Assembly: GCF_024347315.1 (NCBI RefSeq)
Contig: NZ_AP025460.1
Coordinates: 496,001 to 560,000, forward strand
Origin: Vibrio atlanticus
GTDB taxonomy: Bacteria > Pseudomonadota > Gammaproteobacteria > Enterobacterales > Vibrionaceae
DNA length: 64,000 bases
Direction: 5' to 3'
The notes below the pieces were generated by a model. That model was not told the origin of the DNA, made no database searches, and was given only the letters and a program-made list of their open reading frames with translations. Shown piece after piece: positions 48,381 to 59,927 of the stretch. The position numbers and the translations under genes were made by a program. The first letter of the stretch is position 1; each line of letters begins with the position of its first letter.

Positions 48381-49577
48381 GTGCAAAGAGTGAAAGAGAT
48401 TAATCAATCTATTTGGCAATGGCTTAACCGTGCCACACCAGAGGCGCTCTACGATCGTCAGTTGGTATGGATTGCTCTTGGACTGATGCTGACGGGCTTG
48501 GTAATGGTAACGTCGGCTTCGTTCCCAATCAGTGCTCGTTTAACCGATCAGCCGTTTCACTTCATGTTCCGCCACGCCATTTTCCTGGTGTTAGCGTTAG
48601 GTGTATCCAGCGTAATATTACAAATCCCGATGCAGCGCTGGTTTCAATACAGTATGTACCTATTGGGCTTATCCTTCTTTTTGCTAGTGGTGGTGTTAGC
48701 CGTCGGTAAGTCGGTTAACGGTGCCTCACGTTGGATTCCTCTCGGGCTGTTTAACTTACAACCTGCTGAAGTCGCTAAGTTATCTCTGTTTATCTTTATG
48801 GCGGGCTATTTGGTTCGTAAACAGGATGAAGTGAGAAAAACCTTCTTCGGTGGTTTTGGTAAACCGATCATGGTGTTCGGTGCCTTTGCGGTGTTGCTAC
48901 TTGGCCAGCCCGATTTGGGTACCGTTGTCGTAATGTTGGTTACCTTGTTTGGCATGTTATTTATCGCAGGTGCTAAGCTGTCACAATTTATAGCCTTAAT
49001 GGTGGCAGGTATTGCTGCCGTTGTGGGATTGATTGTTATTGAGCCTTATCGTGTTCGACGTGTTACGTCATTCTGGGAACCTTGGAGTGATCCGTTTGGT
49101 AGTGGTTATCAGCTAACTCAATCATTGATGGCGTTCGGTCGTGGTGATTGGATGGGGCAAGGGCTTGGTAATTCAATTCAAAAACTCGAGTACCTACCTG
49201 AAGCACACACCGATTTTGTTTTTGCTGTACTGGCTGAAGAGTTGGGTTTTGTTGGCGTAACCTTAGTGTTGATGCTGATCTTTAGTTTGGTTTTTAAAGC
49301 TATTTTTATTGGCAAAAAAGCTTTCGAAAACGACCAAGTGTTCAGCGGTTATCTGGCGTTTGGCATTGGTATTTGGTTTGCCTTTCAGACGCTTGTTAAT
49401 GTCGGTGCCGCTTCAGGTATTGTTCCGACCAAGGGGTTAACCTTACCGCTGATCAGTTACGGTGGCTCAAGCCTTATCGTGATGTCAGTAGCGGTTTCTA
49501 TGCTGCTGCGTATCGATCATGAATGCCGAGTGCAACAAAAAGAACAAGCCGACAATCAAAACGAATTAGTAGAATAA
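48381..49577 (+). CDS. ftsW: Septal peptidoglycan glycosyltransferase FtsW
   Basis: A 398-residue SEDS protein with about ten membrane helices. Family motifs include [12 protein letters not shown], the catalytic-region [12 protein letters not shown], and [14 protein letters not shown] near the C-terminus. It polymerises lipid II at the septum together with FtsI. The start is GTG at 48381, preceded by GAAGGAC. Confidence 0.95.
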   Translation: MQRVKEINQSIWQWLNRATPEALYDRQLVWIALGLMLTGLVMVTSASFPISARLTDQPFHFMFRHAIFLVLALGVSSVILQIPMQRWFQYSMYLLGLSFFLLVVVLAVGKSVNGASRWIPLGLFNLQPAEVAKLSLFIFMAGYLVRKQDEVRKTFFGGFGKPIMVFGAFAVLLLGQPDLGTVVVMLVTLFGMLFIAGAKLSQFIALMVAGIAAVVGLIVIEPYRVRRVTSFWEPWSDPFGSGYQLTQSLMAFGRGDWMGQGLGNSIQKLEYLPEAHTDFVFAVLAEELGFVGVTLVLMLIFSLVFKAIFIGKKAFENDQVFSGYLAFGIGIWFAFQTLVNVGAASGIVPTKGLTLPLISYGGSSLIVMSVAVSMLLRIDHECRVQQKEQADNQNELVE

Positions 49578-49589
49578 GAATCTAACGTT

Positions 49590-50651
49590 ATGAAACAAAA
49601 CAAAAAACTTTTAGTGATGGCTGGTGGTACTGGCGGTCACGTTTTCCCTGGGTTAGCGGTGGCGAAAAAGCTTCAGCAACAAGGTTGGGAAATTCGCTGG
49701 TTAGGAACTGCGGACCGAATGGAAGCGGATCTGGTGCCAAAGCATGGTATTGAGATCGACTTCATTAAGGTGAAAGGCCTGCGTGGTCAAGGCATTAGCA
49801 AGCTAATTAAAGCGCCGTTCCAGATTATTAATGCCATACTTCAAGCCAGACGACATATTAAAGCATGGCAACCTGATGTGGTGCTTGGCATGGGTGGTTA
49901 CGTCAGTGGCCCGGGTGGTATCGCGGCTTGGTTATCTGGTATTCCAGTGGTTCTACATGAACAAAATGCAGTGGCAGGTTTAACCAACCAATGGCTGTCT
50001 AAGATTGCTAAAAAGGTTTTCCAAGCTTTTACTGGTGCGTTTCCTACCGCAGAAGTGGTGGGTAACCCGGTACGCGAAGATGTTGTTGCCTTAGCTGACC
50101 CCGAGCAACGCATGGCTGAGCGTGATGGTGACATCCGCATCTTGGTTATGGGCGGTAGCCAGGGCGCAAAAATCCTGAACGATACCTTGCCAGTAACGAT
50201 GGCGCAGCTTGGTGAAGGCTTCACAGTGGTGCATCAAGCGGGTAAGAACAATCAACAGCAAGTTATTGAACAATACAAATCACATTCTGTAGATAATGTT
50301 CAAGTGACTGAATTTATTGATGATGTGGCGCAAGCTTATGAGTGGGCAGATCTATTAGTGTGTCGCTCTGGTGCATTAACCGTATCTGAAGTGTCTGCTG
50401 CTGGTGTAGGTTCTATTTTCGTTCCGTTTATGCACAAAGACAGACAACAAGCGTTGAATGCCGATCATTTAGTCGAATGTGGCGCAGCGTTAATGATTGA
50501 ACAGCCTCAACTGACGGCTGATAAGCTCGCGAACACTATCGCGCAGCTTGATAGAAATGAATTAAAAATGATGGCAACAAAAGCTCGTCAAGCCGCCAAG
50601 CTTGATGCTGATGTGACTGTCGCTGAAGCGATTAAAGCTTTAGCAAAATAA
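49590..50651 (+). CDS. murG: UDP-GlcNAc transferase MurG (lipid II synthase)
   Basis: A 353-residue GT-B glycosyltransferase. It has [14 protein letters not shown] near the N-terminus, [13 protein letters not shown] near residue 95, GGSQGAK near 190 and [10 protein letters not shown] near 258. It adds GlcNAc to lipid I at the inner face of the membrane. It sits 12 bp after ftsW and 13 bp before murC. Confidence 0.96.
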   Translation: MKQNKKLLVMAGGTGGHVFPGLAVAKKLQQQGWEIRWLGTADRMEADLVPKHGIEIDFIKVKGLRGQGISKLIKAPFQIINAILQARRHIKAWQPDVVLGMGGYVSGPGGIAAWLSGIPVVLHEQNAVAGLTNQWLSKIAKKVFQAFTGAFPTAEVVGNPVREDVVALADPEQRMAERDGDIRILVMGGSQGAKILNDTLPVTMAQLGEGFTVVHQAGKNNQQQVIEQYKSHSVDNVQVTEFIDDVAQAYEWADLLVCRSGALTVSEVSAAGVGSIFVPFMHKDRQQALNADHLVECGAALMIEQPQLTADKLANTIAQLDRNELKMMATKARQAAKLDADVTVAEAIKALAK

Positions 50652-50664
50652 TGAGATTGAATTG

Positions 50665-52125
50665 ATGACGATTGAACATACCCAAGACTTAGCGCAAATC
50701 CGTGCAATGGTGCCAGAGATGCGCCGTGTTAAATCTATCCACTTCATTGGTATTGGTGGTGCCGGAATGAGCGGGATTGCTGAAGTCTTGCTTAATGAAG
50801 GCTACCAGATCACAGGTTCTGATATTGCTCAAAACCCAGTGACAGAACGCTTAGTTAGCAAGGGGGCTACTGTTTACGTTGGTCACCAAGCAAGTAACGT
50901 TGCCGATGCAAGTGTTGTGGTGGTTTCAACCGCTATCAACGAAGAAAACCCAGAAATTATTGCTGCTCGTGAAGCGCGCACACCGATCGTTCGTCGTGCT
51001 GAAATGCTGGCTGAGCTGATGCGTTTTCGTCACGGCATTGCTGTGGCAGGTACACACGGTAAAACAACCACGACTGCGCTAGTGACACAGATTTACTCGG
51101 AAGCAGGCCTAGATCCAACCTTCGTAAACGGTGGTTTGGTGAAAAGTGCAGGTACTAACGCACGTTTAGGTTCGAGCCGTATTCTTATCGCTGAAGCTGA
51201 TGAAAGTGATGCGTCATTCTTACATCTGCAACCAATGGTTAGTATCGTCACTAACATTGAAGCTGATCATATGGACACTTACGGCGGCGATTTTGAAACG
51301 CTGAAGCAGACGTTTATTGATTTCTTACACAACCTGCCATTCTACGGTCAGGCTGTTATGTGTGTTGATGATCCTGTAGTGCGTGAGCTTATTCCTCAGG
51401 TTAGCCGCCAAGTGATTACTTACGGTTTCTCAGAAGATGCGGATATTCGTATTCAGAATTACGTGCAAGAAGGCCAGCAAGGCAAGTTTACGGTGGTACG
51501 TGAAGGTAAAGCTAACCTTGATATCACGTTAAACATTCCGGGTCGTCACAATGCATTGAATGCCTCAGCAGCGATTGCTGTTGCAACAGAAGATGACATT
51601 AGCGATGAAGCGATTCTAAAAGCGATGGCGGGAACCGAAGGTACTGGTCGTCGTTTCGATCATCTAGGGGAGTACGAAACAGGTAAAGGCGTTGCAATGC
51701 TGGTTGATGATTACGGTCATCACCCAACCGAAGTTGACGTGACCATTCAAGCTGCACGAAGTGGCTGGACTGATAAACGTCTTGTTATGATCTTCCAACC
51801 GCACCGCTACAGCCGTACTCGTGATCTATATGATGATTTTGCGAATGTTCTTGAACAAGTTGATGTCCTAATTCTGTTAGATGTTTATTCTGCAGGTGAG
51901 AAACCTATTGCAGGGGCTGACGGGCGTTCATTAAGTCGAACTATTCGCGGGCGTGGTAAGATAGATCCAATCTTTGTTGCCGATATCAACGCACTGCCAT
52001 CGGCTTTAGCCAACGTCATTCAAGGCGGTGACCTTGTTTTAACGCAGGGTGCAGGTGATGTTGGTCGTGTTGCTAAGCAACTCGAATCGTTACAGTTAGA
52101 CATTAATAATATGCAGAACGCGTAG
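50665..52125 (+). CDS. murC: UDP-MurNAc--L-alanine ligase
   Basis: A 486-residue Mur ligase with [14 protein letters not shown] at the N-terminus, GTHGKTT at residues 129-135, EADESDASF near 175 and FQPHRYSRT near 375. It adds L-Ala to UDP-MurNAc, the first committed stem-peptide step. The ATG at 50665 is preferred over a TTG one codon earlier. It is followed by 182 bp with a hairpin and a promoter, and no ddlB. Confidence 0.96.
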   Translation: MTIEHTQDLAQIRAMVPEMRRVKSIHFIGIGGAGMSGIAEVLLNEGYQITGSDIAQNPVTERLVSKGATVYVGHQASNVADASVVVVSTAINEENPEIIAAREARTPIVRRAEMLAELMRFRHGIAVAGTHGKTTTTALVTQIYSEAGLDPTFVNGGLVKSAGTNARLGSSRILIAEADESDASFLHLQPMVSIVTNIEADHMDTYGGDFETLKQTFIDFLHNLPFYGQAVMCVDDPVVRELIPQVSRQVITYGFSEDADIRIQNYVQEGQQGKFTVVREGKANLDITLNIPGRHNALNASAAIAVATEDDISDEAILKAMAGTEGTGRRFDHLGEYETGKGVAMLVDDYGHHPTEVDVTIQAARSGWTDKRLVMIFQPHRYSRTRDLYDDFANVLEQVDVLILLDVYSAGEKPIAGADGRSLSRTIRGRGKIDPIFVADINALPSALANVIQGGDLVLTQGAGDVGRVAKQLESLQLDINNMQNA

Positions 52126-52147
52126 CAGAATACTGTCTACAGACTGT

Positions 52148-52235
52148 GGTCAATCGCTCACTTCTTGCGATTGACCTAAAATTGACCAAAAATCTTATTA
52201 TCAACGTTTGATAGTTTGATTTTGCTCAGTATAAT
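52148..52235 (+). promoter_or_regulatory. Hairpin and candidate ftsQ promoter after murC
   Basis: A perfect 10-bp stem (GGTCAATCGC / GCGATTGACC, 52148-52176) without a T run is followed by TTGATA (52208) - 16 bases - TATAAT (52230-52235), about 73 bp before the ftsQ ATG. This would give ftsQ-ftsA-ftsZ their own transcript. Confidence 0.6.
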
Positions 52236-52307
52236 TCATAGGTTAAAGTAAGTGCTTTTACCTCTATTACGAAGATAGGGAATAGAATTGCGAACCAACG
52301 ACAGGGA

Positions 52308-53096
52308 ATGCGGGCTTTGGTAGAAAGTACTTTTAGCGAAAACCGCCACCTATTCAGTTTACCGTCGCTCAAGAAACACGCCTTAGGCGGGTCTTTTTTT
52401 GTCATGGTATTACTATTCATTGGGTTTCTTTTCTATACCACACTAACTTGGATGTGGGACGATCAGAGATTGCCTCTCTCCAAAATAGTACTGCAAGGCG
52501 ACTTAACTTATGTAACCGCTGGTGATGTTCAACATGCCTTTAGTGAGCTAGAGCATATTGGAACATTCATGTCTCAAGATATTGGCGTGTTGCAACACAG
52601 TTTAGAAGCGTTGCCTTGGGTTTCTGTTGTCTCGATTCGTAAGCAGTGGCCAGACACAATAAAAGTATTTTTGACTGAGTATCATGCAGCAGCTATCTGG
52701 AATGGCAATATGCTGTTGAATGAAGATGGTCAGGTGTTTAATGGTGATATTGGCCTTTTGAAGGGTGATAGAGTTAAACTTTACGGTCCAGATGGCACTA
52801 GCCAACAAGTGATTGAAAAGTGGCGACAGATAACGCCTTTAATTAACAGCCTAGGGTTAACCGTTACCTCGCTCGTTCTCAATGAGCGTCGCGCCTGGCA
52901 AATCATTCTAGACAACGGTATTCGTTTAGAATTAGGTAAAGATTTTTTAGATGAGCGTGTTGAGCGCTTTATTTCGCTTTACAACGAATTAGGTAGTAAG
53001 GCGAATCAAGTGAGCTACATCGACCTCAGGTACGATACGGGAGCCGCTGTAGGCTGGTTTCCAGAGCAAGAGTTAGAAGAGAGTACAGATGACTAA
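52308..53096 (+). CDS. ftsQ: Cell division protein FtsQ
   Basis: A 262-residue bitopic protein: a short cytoplasmic end, one membrane helix (about 30-48), a POTRA domain (about 57-125; LSKIVLQGDLTYV) and a beta domain (WVSVVSIRKQWPDTIKV, then the C-terminal ERFISLYNEL). It recruits FtsB and FtsL to the divisome. The 3' end overlaps ftsA by 8 bp. The upstream promoter at 52208 suggests independent expression. Confidence 0.94.
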   Translation: MRALVESTFSENRHLFSLPSLKKHALGGSFFVMVLLFIGFLFYTTLTWMWDDQRLPLSKIVLQGDLTYVTAGDVQHAFSELEHIGTFMSQDIGVLQHSLEALPWVSVVSIRKQWPDTIKVFLTEYHAAAIWNGNMLLNEDGQVFNGDIGLLKGDRVKLYGPDGTSQQVIEKWRQITPLINSLGLTVTSLVLNERRAWQIILDNGIRLELGKDFLDERVERFISLYNELGSKANQVSYIDLRYDTGAAVGWFPEQELEESTDD

Positions 53097-54357
53097 GACC
53101 GCAGATGACAACATAATCGTTGGTCTTGATATAGGCACTGCGACCATATCAGCTCTAGTTGGTGAAATATTGCCTGATGGTCAAATCAATATCATTGGTT
53201 CTGGGCAAAGCCCATCCAGAGGTATGGATAAAGGTGGTGTAAACGACCTAGAGTCGGTAGTTAAGTCGGTTCAGCGAGCTATTGATCAAGCAGAGTTGAT
53301 GGCGGAATGCCAAATCAGCAATGTATTTATCTCGCTATCGGGTAAACATATCGCAAGCCGAATTGAAAAAGGCATGGGCACTATCTCTGATGAAGAAGTG
53401 TCTCAAGACGATATGGATCGAGCGATCCATACCGCGAAATCAATTAAAATAGGTGATGAGCAGAGAATTCTGCACGTGATCCCACAAGAATTTACCATTG
53501 ATTATCAAGAAGGGATTAAGAACCCACTTGGTTTATCTGGTGTTCGAATGGAAGTCAGTGTTCACCTAATTTCTTGCCATAGCGACATGGCGAGAAACAT
53601 TATTAAAGCTGTTGAACGATGTGGTCTCACTGTAGAGCAAATCGTGTTTTCAGGACTTGCCTCAAGTAATGCGGTAATTACTGACGACGAGAGAGAGCTT
53701 GGAGTCTGTGTTGTTGATATTGGTGCTGGTACTATGGATATCTCCATTTGGACTGGCGGCGCACTGCGACACACAGAAGTCTTTTCCTACGCAGGAAATG
53801 CAGTAACCAGTGATATTGCCTTCGCTTTTGGCACGCCAGTGAGTGATGCTGAAGAGATAAAAGTAAACCATGGTTGCGCTCTGAGTGAACTCGTAAGCAA
53901 GGATGATTCTGTTAACGTCCCTAGTGTAGGTGGCCGTCCATCGAGAAGTTTGCAAAGACAAACTTTGTCGGAAGTGATTGAACCACGTTACACTGAACTT
54001 ATGGGGCTCGTTAACCAAACTATTGATACGGTTCAATTACAGCTACGAGATGAAGGTATTAAACACCACCTTGCAGCTGGCGTCGTTCTCACTGGTGGAG
54101 CGGCACAAATTGACGGATTGGTAGAGTGTGCGGAACGTGTTTTCCGCAATCAAGTTCGAGTTGGTAAGCCGTTAGAAGTTAGTGGTTTAACCGACTATGT
54201 TAAAGAGCCGTATCATTCTACGGCGGTTGGTTTACTTCATTACGCAAGAGATTGTCAGATCAGCGATGAAGGTGATTACAGCGAACCTAAGCGTTCAGCA
54301 CCTTCTATGTCTGGTTTATTTGGTAAATTGCGTAATTGGATACAAAAAGAGTTTTAA
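53089..54357 (+). CDS. ftsA: Cell division protein FtsA
   Basis: A 422-residue actin-fold ATPase. Phosphate-binding motifs are VGLDIGTATISALVGE at the N-terminus, VVDIGAGTMDIS near residue 207 and VVLTGGAAQIDGL near 335. The C-terminal amphipathic helix (FGKLRNWIQKEF) anchors it to the membrane. It tethers FtsZ filaments and recruits later division proteins. It overlaps ftsQ and lies 31 bp before ftsZ. Confidence 0.96.
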   Translation: MTKTADDNIIVGLDIGTATISALVGEILPDGQINIIGSGQSPSRGMDKGGVNDLESVVKSVQRAIDQAELMAECQISNVFISLSGKHIASRIEKGMGTISDEEVSQDDMDRAIHTAKSIKIGDEQRILHVIPQEFTIDYQEGIKNPLGLSGVRMEVSVHLISCHSDMARNIIKAVERCGLTVEQIVFSGLASSNAVITDDERELGVCVVDIGAGTMDISIWTGGALRHTEVFSYAGNAVTSDIAFAFGTPVSDAEEIKVNHGCALSELVSKDDSVNVPSVGGRPSRSLQRQTLSEVIEPRYTELMGLVNQTIDTVQLQLRDEGIKHHLAAGVVLTGGAAQIDGLVECAERVFRNQVRVGKPLEVSGLTDYVKEPYHSTAVGLLHYARDCQISDEGDYSEPKRSAPSMSGLFGKLRNWIQKEF

Positions 54358-54388
54358 CCTGAGTTGCAGGAAAAAACGGAGATAACAC

Positions 54389-55618
54389 ATGTTTGAACCG
54401 ATGATGGAAATGTCTGACGATGCAGTAATTAAAGTCGTTGGAGTTGGTGGCGGTGGCGGTAACGCTGTTGAGCACATGGTGCGTGAATCAATCGAAGGTG
54501 TAGAATTCATCAGTGTTAACACTGATGCACAAGCACTTCGTAAAACAAGCGTTAGCAGCGTGATCCAAATTGGTGGTGATATCACTAAAGGTTTGGGCGC
54601 TGGTGCAAACCCACAAGTAGGCCGTGATGCAGCTCTCGAAGATCGAGAAAGAATTAAAGAAGTTCTAACTGGCGCCGATATGGTCTTTATCGCAGCTGGT
54701 ATGGGCGGTGGTACGGGTACAGGTGCTGCTCCAGTTATTGCTGAAGTTGCGAAAGAGCTGGGTGTGCTAACGGTTGCTGTTGTAACTAAGCCATTTAGCT
54801 TCGAAGGCAAAAAGCGTTTAGCGTTTGCTGAGCAAGGTATCGAAGAGCTGTCTAAGCATGTGGATTCTTTAATTACGATTCCAAATGAAAAGCTACTTAA
54901 GGTACTTGGCCGCGGCGTCACTCTGCTAGAAGCTTTCGCAAGTGCAAATGATGTACTTAAAAATGCTGTACAAGGTATCGCTGAGCTAATTACTCGCCCA
55001 GGTATGATTAACGTCGATTTCGCGGATGTTCGCACCGTAATGTCAGAGATGGGTCATGCAATGATGGGTAGCGGTATCGCAAAAGGCGAAGACCGTGCTG
55101 AAGAAGCTGCTGAAACGGCAATTTCTAGCCCACTACTAGAAGACATCGACCTAGCTGGTGCTCGTGGCGTTCTTGTGAACATCACAGCAGGCCTAGATAT
55201 GCGCTTAGATGAATTCGAAACAGTAGGTAATACAGTTAAGGCATTCGCATCTGATAACGCAACAGTTGTGATTGGTACTTCTCTAGACCCTGATATGACG
55301 GATGAAATCCGTGTAACTGTTGTAGCAACAGGTATCGGCACAGAGAAAAAACCAGACATTACACTAGTTGCTGGTGGTAAAGCTAAGGTTGCACCAACTC
55401 CTCAACCACAGGTAGCGGCTCAAACTGCACCAAAAGTGGAAGATAAAGTGGCACAACCATTGCAAGAAAAAACTGAGGTAAAACCTCAAGTTAAGCCGCA
55501 GCCAACAACGTCACCTGTTTCTTCAGGTACAGGCGCTAGCCAAAGTGCAGCACCTAAAGCTGAGAAAGAGAGTGGATACTTAGATATTCCGGCATTCTTA
55601 CGACGTCAGGCTGATTAA
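54389..55618 (+). CDS. ftsZ: Cell division GTPase FtsZ
   Basis: A 409-residue tubulin-like GTPase. The G-box GGGTGTG is at residues 106-112, and the GTP and T7-loop regions are conserved ([11 protein letters not shown]). A variable Gln/Pro/Lys-rich linker (about 320-390) ends in the C-terminal peptide [13 protein letters not shown], which binds FtsA and ZipA. It forms the Z ring. It is followed by a separate promoter for lpxC. Confidence 0.98.
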   Translation: MFEPMMEMSDDAVIKVVGVGGGGGNAVEHMVRESIEGVEFISVNTDAQALRKTSVSSVIQIGGDITKGLGAGANPQVGRDAALEDRERIKEVLTGADMVFIAAGMGGGTGTGAAPVIAEVAKELGVLTVAVVTKPFSFEGKKRLAFAEQGIEELSKHVDSLITIPNEKLLKVLGRGVTLLEAFASANDVLKNAVQGIAELITRPGMINVDFADVRTVMSEMGHAMMGSGIAKGEDRAEEAAETAISSPLLEDIDLAGARGVLVNITAGLDMRLDEFETVGNTVKAFASDNATVVIGTSLDPDMTDEIRVTVVATGIGTEKKPDITLVAGGKAKVAPTPQPQVAAQTAPKVEDKVAQPLQEKTEVKPQVKPQPTTSPVSSGTGASQSAAPKAEKESGYLDIPAFLRRQAD

Positions 55619-55632
55619 CAAATACCCAAAGT

Positions 55633-55683
55633 TTGACTATCGTCGAATTAATGGTAAAATTCGCGGTCGGTAAATACTGACCG
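55633..55683 (+). promoter_or_regulatory. lpxC promoter with a 5' stem-loop
   Basis: TTGACT (55633-55638), 16 bases, then an extended -10 TGG TAAAAT (55655-55660). An 8-bp stem with one G-T pair (CGGTCGGT / ATACTGACCG region, 55664-55683) starts where transcription should begin. lpxC follows 31 bp later. Confidence 0.6.
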
Positions 55684-55714
55684 TGATTTGTAGCACTGAT
55701 AACGAGGCAAGCAG

Positions 55715-56632
55715 ATGATCAGACAACGTACTCTGAAAGAAATTGTGAAAACAACTGGTGTGGGTCTCCACTCTGGTCGTAAAGTCACACTTACTCTTCG
55801 CCCGGCAGCTGCAAATACAGGTATTGTTTATCGTCGTACAGATGTAAATCCACCTGTAGATTTCCCAGCTGATCCAGCGTCAGTTCGTGACACTATGTTA
55901 TGTACTGCTCTTGTTAATGACGAAGGCGTACGTATCTCTACAGTGGAACACCTTAACGCAGCTCTAGCGGGTATGGGTATCGACAACATTATTGTTGAAG
56001 TCGATGCACCAGAGATCCCAATTATGGATGGTAGCGCAAGCCCATTCGTATACTTGCTACAGCAAGCGGGTGTAGAAACACTGAATGCAGCGAAACGTTT
56101 TATTCGAATCAAAAAGCCAATCCGTTTTGAAGATGGCGATAAGTGGGCAGAGTTTGTGCCATTTAACGGCTTCCGTATGGACTTCGAAATCGAATTCAAC
56201 CATCCAGCAATTGAATCTGATGAACAGCACCTGTTGTTTGATTTTTCTTCACAAGGCTTTGTGAAAGAAATTTCTCGTGCTCGTACCTTCGGCTTCATGC
56301 GTGATATTGAATACCTACAATCACAAAACTTGTGTTTGGGTGGTAGCTTTGATTGCGCAATCGTACTAGACGAATACCGAATTCTTAATGAAGAAGGTCT
56401 ACGTTTCGAAAACGAGTTCGTAACGCATAAAGTGCTAGATGCGATTGGTGACCTTTACATGTGTGGACACGCTATTATCGGTGAGTTCCGAGCATACAAA
56501 TCAGGTCACGGCCTAAATAATCAACTACTACGCGCAGTACTTGCTGATGCAGAAGCTTGGGAATGGGCAACATTCGAAGAAGAGGTTGGCTCTCCTGTTG
56601 CGTTTGCTGAACCAGGAATGGTTCTAGCGTAA
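55715..56632 (+). CDS. lpxC: UDP-3-O-acyl-N-acetylglucosamine deacetylase
   Basis: A 305-residue zinc enzyme. Metal ligand His79 lies in [10 protein letters not shown]; the other ligands lie near [10 protein letters not shown] (about 238-246), and the catalytic His is near SGHGLNN (about 265). It performs the committed step of lipid A synthesis. The C-terminus is the part by which E. coli LpxC is recognised by FtsH; I cannot judge that here. It ends at a strong terminator. Confidence 0.97.
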   Translation: MIRQRTLKEIVKTTGVGLHSGRKVTLTLRPAAANTGIVYRRTDVNPPVDFPADPASVRDTMLCTALVNDEGVRISTVEHLNAALAGMGIDNIIVEVDAPEIPIMDGSASPFVYLLQQAGVETLNAAKRFIRIKKPIRFEDGDKWAEFVPFNGFRMDFEIEFNHPAIESDEQHLLFDFSSQGFVKEISRARTFGFMRDIEYLQSQNLCLGGSFDCAIVLDEYRILNEEGLRFENEFVTHKVLDAIGDLYMCGHAIIGEFRAYKSGHGLNNQLLRAVLADAEAWEWATFEEEVGSPVAFAEPGMVLA

Positions 56633-56660
56633 TTGTTGTTTACGACAATATAAGATTTTG

Positions 56661-56688
56661 AAAACCAGGTCATTGACCTGGTTTTTTT
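56661..56688 (+). terminator. Intrinsic terminator of lpxC
   Basis: A stem AAAACCAGGT / ACCTGGTTTT with a CATTG loop and T7. Confidence 0.92.
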
Positions 56689-57020
56689 GTATCGATTTTC
56701 CAGATACAGTGTCGTCAGTATTTAAAAGTTGCCTAGTATTTGGCTACAGTCTGGCTAATCCATCAACAATTAGAAAGAAAAGTACCAAGCACATCAAACA
56801 AATGGGGTTATAAATGGTCGTTGGTGTGAAAATTACTTACACTAGAGGGCATTAATTTTAACTGAGGCCTTGAAAACTCTACTCTCAAGTACAATATCAA
56901 AGATACTAGATTTATCTCAGTATCCTTGGTTAGTAACTAAAGACTAGTTTATAGCTAGTAGAGACTGACGGCATTTAAAATAGATCGCGGACGATCTGAG
57001 AACGAAGAGATTCCAAGCAC
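56689..57020 (+). other. Gene-free region before secA
   Basis: An AT-rich 332-bp stretch. I see no open frame longer than about 13 codons, so no SecM-type leader peptide, and no DUF721 gene. A weak promoter-like TTGAAA (56870) - 16 bases - CAATAT lies about 120 bp before secA. The rest shows nothing I can assign. Confidence 0.6.
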
Positions 57021-59747
57021 ATGATTACTAAGCTGCTGACAAAGGTAATTGGCAGTCGCAATGACAGAACACTGCGCCGCCTTAGAAAAATTGTAAAAGA
57101 AATTAATAACTTCGAACCAACGTTTGAAGCTCTTTCAGACGATGAACTAAAAGCAAAAACGGTTGAGTTTCGTGAGCGCTTAGATAAAGGTGAATCGTTA
57201 GAACAACTTCTACCTGAAGCATTCGCTACGGTACGTGAAGCGTCGAAGCGTGTTTACGGCATGCGTCACTTTGACGTGCAATTGATTGGTGGCATGGTTC
57301 TTAATGCTGGTCAAATTGCAGAGATGCGTACTGGTGAAGGTAAGACACTGACAGCAACCCTACCAGCTTATCTTAACGCGCTACCAAGCAAAGGTGTTCA
57401 CGTAATAACGGTGAACGATTACCTAGCGAAGCGTGATGCGGAAACAAACCGCCCATTATTTGAATTCCTTGGCATGACTGTTGGCGTGAATGTGGCAAAC
57501 ATGGCTCCGCCAGAGAAAAAAGAAGCGTACCAAGCTGACATCCTATACGGAACAAACAACGAGTTTGGTTTTGATTACCTTCGTGACAACATGGCTTTCC
57601 GTGCTGAAGACCGAGTTCAACGTGAGCGCTTCTTTGCTGTAGTCGATGAGGTTGATTCAATCTTAATTGATGAAGCTCGTACTCCGTTAATTATCTCTGG
57701 CCCCGCTGAAGATAGTTCTGACCTTTATACGCGCATTAACACTCTAATTCCTTCTCTAGAGCGTCAAGATAAAGAAGATTCAGAAGAGTACCGTGGTGAA
57801 GGTCACTACACCATGGACGAAAAATCAAAACAGGTTCACCTGACTGAAAACGGTCAAGAATTTGTAGAAGAGCTAATGGTCAAAAACGGCTTGATGGAAG
57901 AGGGTGACACACTTTACTCTCCAACCAATATCAGCCTATTGCACCATGTGAATGCTGCGCTTCGTGCACACGTATTGTTTGAGAAAAACGTCGACTACAT
58001 CGTTACTGAAGAAGGCGAAGTGGTTATCGTTGATGAACATACTGGTCGTACTATGCCAGGTCGTCGTTGGTCTGAAGGTTTACACCAAGCTGTTGAAGCT
58101 AAAGAAGGTGTGAAGATTCAAAATGAAAACCAAACATTAGCATCGATCACATTCCAGAATTTCTTCCGTCTGTATGAAAAACTGTCAGGTATGACAGGTA
58201 CTGCTGATACAGAAGCGTTCGAATTCCAGTCTATCTACGGCCTAGAAACGGTGGTTATCCCAACCAACAAGCCTATGGTTCGTAACGATATGCCAGATGT
58301 GGTTTATCGTACTGAAGAAGACAAGTTCAATGCGATCATTGAAGACATCAAAGACCGTGTAGCGGCTGGTCAGCCATCACTGGTTGGTACAGTTTCTATC
58401 GAGAAATCTGAGCTGCTGTCTAACGCATTGAAAAAATCAAAAATTAAGCACAACGTTCTAAATGCTAAGTTTCATGAAATGGAAGCTGAGATCGTTGCAC
58501 AAGCTGGTATGCCTGGTGCGGTAACTATCGCAACTAACATGGCCGGTCGTGGTACCGATATCGTGCTAGGTGGTAGCTGGCAGGCACAACTTGAGAAGAT
58601 AGAGAACCCAACCAAAGAGCAGATCGAGAAGATCAAAGCTGATTGGAGAATCATTCACGATAAAGTACTTGAGTCAGGTGGTCTGCACATCATTGGTACT
58701 GAGCGTCATGAATCTCGCCGTATCGATAACCAGCTACGTGGTCGTTCTGGTCGTCAAGGTGATGCGGGTTCTTCTCGTTTCTACCTATCAATGGAAGATT
58801 CTCTACTACGTATATTTACGTCTGATCGTATGGCTGGTCTTATCCAAAGTGGTATGGACGAAGGCGAAGCGATTGAATCTAAGATGCTGTCTCGCTCAAT
58901 TGAAAAAGCACAACGTAAAGTGGAAGGTCGCAACTTCGACATCCGTAAGCAGCTTCTTGAGTACGATGATGTAGCCAATGACCAACGTAAGGTTGTTTAT
59001 GAGCTACGTGATGAACTGATGAGTTCAGATGACATCAGTGAAATGATCGAACACAACCGTGAAGATGTACTGGCGTCAGTTATTGATGAATACATCGCTC
59101 CTCAGTCTCTTGAAGATATGTGGGATATTGCGGGTCTGCAAGATCGTCTGAAGAATGACTTCGATCTAGACTTTGACATTCAAGGTTGGTTAGACGAAGA
59201 CGACAAGCTTTATGAAGAAGCATTGCGTGAGCGCATTCTTGGTATGGCGGTTGATTCTTACAAACAGAAAGAAGAAGTGGTTGGTGCTCAAGTACTGCGT
59301 AACTTCGAGAAGTCTGTGATGCTACAAACGCTAGACGGCCTTTGGAAAGAGCACTTGGCTGCGATGGATCACCTTCGTCAAGGTATCCACTTACGTGGTT
59401 ATGCTCAGAAGAACCCGAAACAAGAGTATAAGCGCGAGTCGTTTGAACTGTTTGAAGGCCTACTAGATGTACTGAAAACAGACGTTGTGACCATCCTCTC
59501 TAAAGTTCGTGTTCAGCAACAAGAAGAAGTTGAAAAGATGGAAGCTCAACGTCAAGCTCAAGCTGAACAAGCGGCGCGTCGTGCACAAGCACAACATGCA
59601 ACGGCTGAAAACCAGCTAGCTGACGATGAAGCGGATGCGGCATCTCCACAAACGGTAGTACGCGATGAGCGTAAAGTGGGTCGTAACGAACCATGTCCAT
59701 GTGGAAGTGGTAAGAAGTACAAACAGTGTCACGGTAAAATTGACTAA
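57021..59747 (+). CDS. secA: Preprotein translocase ATPase SecA
   Basis: A 908-residue motor. Walker A is in MRTGEGKT (102-109), Walker B near [12 protein letters not shown] (about 207), and the second nucleotide domain carries [11 protein letters not shown] basic, Gln/Ala-rich linker leads to the C-terminal zinc motif [14 protein letters not shown], which binds SecB and ribosomes. It drives proteins through SecYEG. No SecM-like leader ORF precedes it. mutT is next, as in E. coli. Confidence 0.97.
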   Translation: MITKLLTKVIGSRNDRTLRRLRKIVKEINNFEPTFEALSDDELKAKTVEFRERLDKGESLEQLLPEAFATVREASKRVYGMRHFDVQLIGGMVLNAGQIAEMRTGEGKTLTATLPAYLNALPSKGVHVITVNDYLAKRDAETNRPLFEFLGMTVGVNVANMAPPEKKEAYQADILYGTNNEFGFDYLRDNMAFRAEDRVQRERFFAVVDEVDSILIDEARTPLIISGPAEDSSDLYTRINTLIPSLERQDKEDSEEYRGEGHYTMDEKSKQVHLTENGQEFVEELMVKNGLMEEGDTLYSPTNISLLHHVNAALRAHVLFEKNVDYIVTEEGEVVIVDEHTGRTMPGRRWSEGLHQAVEAKEGVKIQNENQTLASITFQNFFRLYEKLSGMTGTADTEAFEFQSIYGLETVVIPTNKPMVRNDMPDVVYRTEEDKFNAIIEDIKDRVAAGQPSLVGTVSIEKSELLSNALKKSKIKHNVLNAKFHEMEAEIVAQAGMPGAVTIATNMAGRGTDIVLGGSWQAQLEKIENPTKEQIEKIKADWRIIHDKVLESGGLHIIGTERHESRRIDNQLRGRSGRQGDAGSSRFYLSMEDSLLRIFTSDRMAGLIQSGMDEGEAIESKMLSRSIEKAQRKVEGRNFDIRKQLLEYDDVANDQRKVVYELRDELMSSDDISEMIEHNREDVLASVIDEYIAPQSLEDMWDIAGLQDRLKNDFDLDFDIQGWLDEDDKLYEEALRERILGMAVDSYKQKEEVVGAQVLRNFEKSVMLQTLDGLWKEHLAAMDHLRQGIHLRGYAQKNPKQEYKRESFELFEGLLDVLKTDVVTILSKVRVQQQEEVEKMEAQRQAQAEQAARRAQAQHATAENQLADDEADAASPQTVVRDERKVGRNEPCPCGSGKKYKQCHGKID

Positions 59748-59874
59748 GTTTGGTGAATCTTCGCTGTAACGGATAATTGCAGTGTCGGAGGTACTCACTT
59801 ACTAACGTAAGCTCCGTGCCTCCTCCTTGCACTTAACGCGTTACAACTTAGCTTCACAAAAACTTACTGCTATT

Positions 59875-59902
59875 AAAAAGAGTCGCTTAGGCGGCTCTTT
59901 TT
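59875..59902 (+). terminator. Intrinsic terminator after secA
   Basis: A 12-bp stem (AAAAAGAGTCGC / GCGGCTCTTTTT, one T-G pair) with a TTAG loop. Confidence 0.88.
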
Positions 59903-59927
59903 GTATGTGAAAATAATAAGGTTTCGA

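Noticed and set aside
54316..55035. A 239-codon open frame antisense to ftsZ
   Set aside because: It lies opposite a highly conserved gene with strong codon bias; the Ser/Ala/Pro-rich product looks like an antisense artefact.
56689..57020. A SecM-type regulatory ORF before secA
   Set aside because: The longest frame starting with ATG that I can read is about 13 codons and has no arrest-like sequence.
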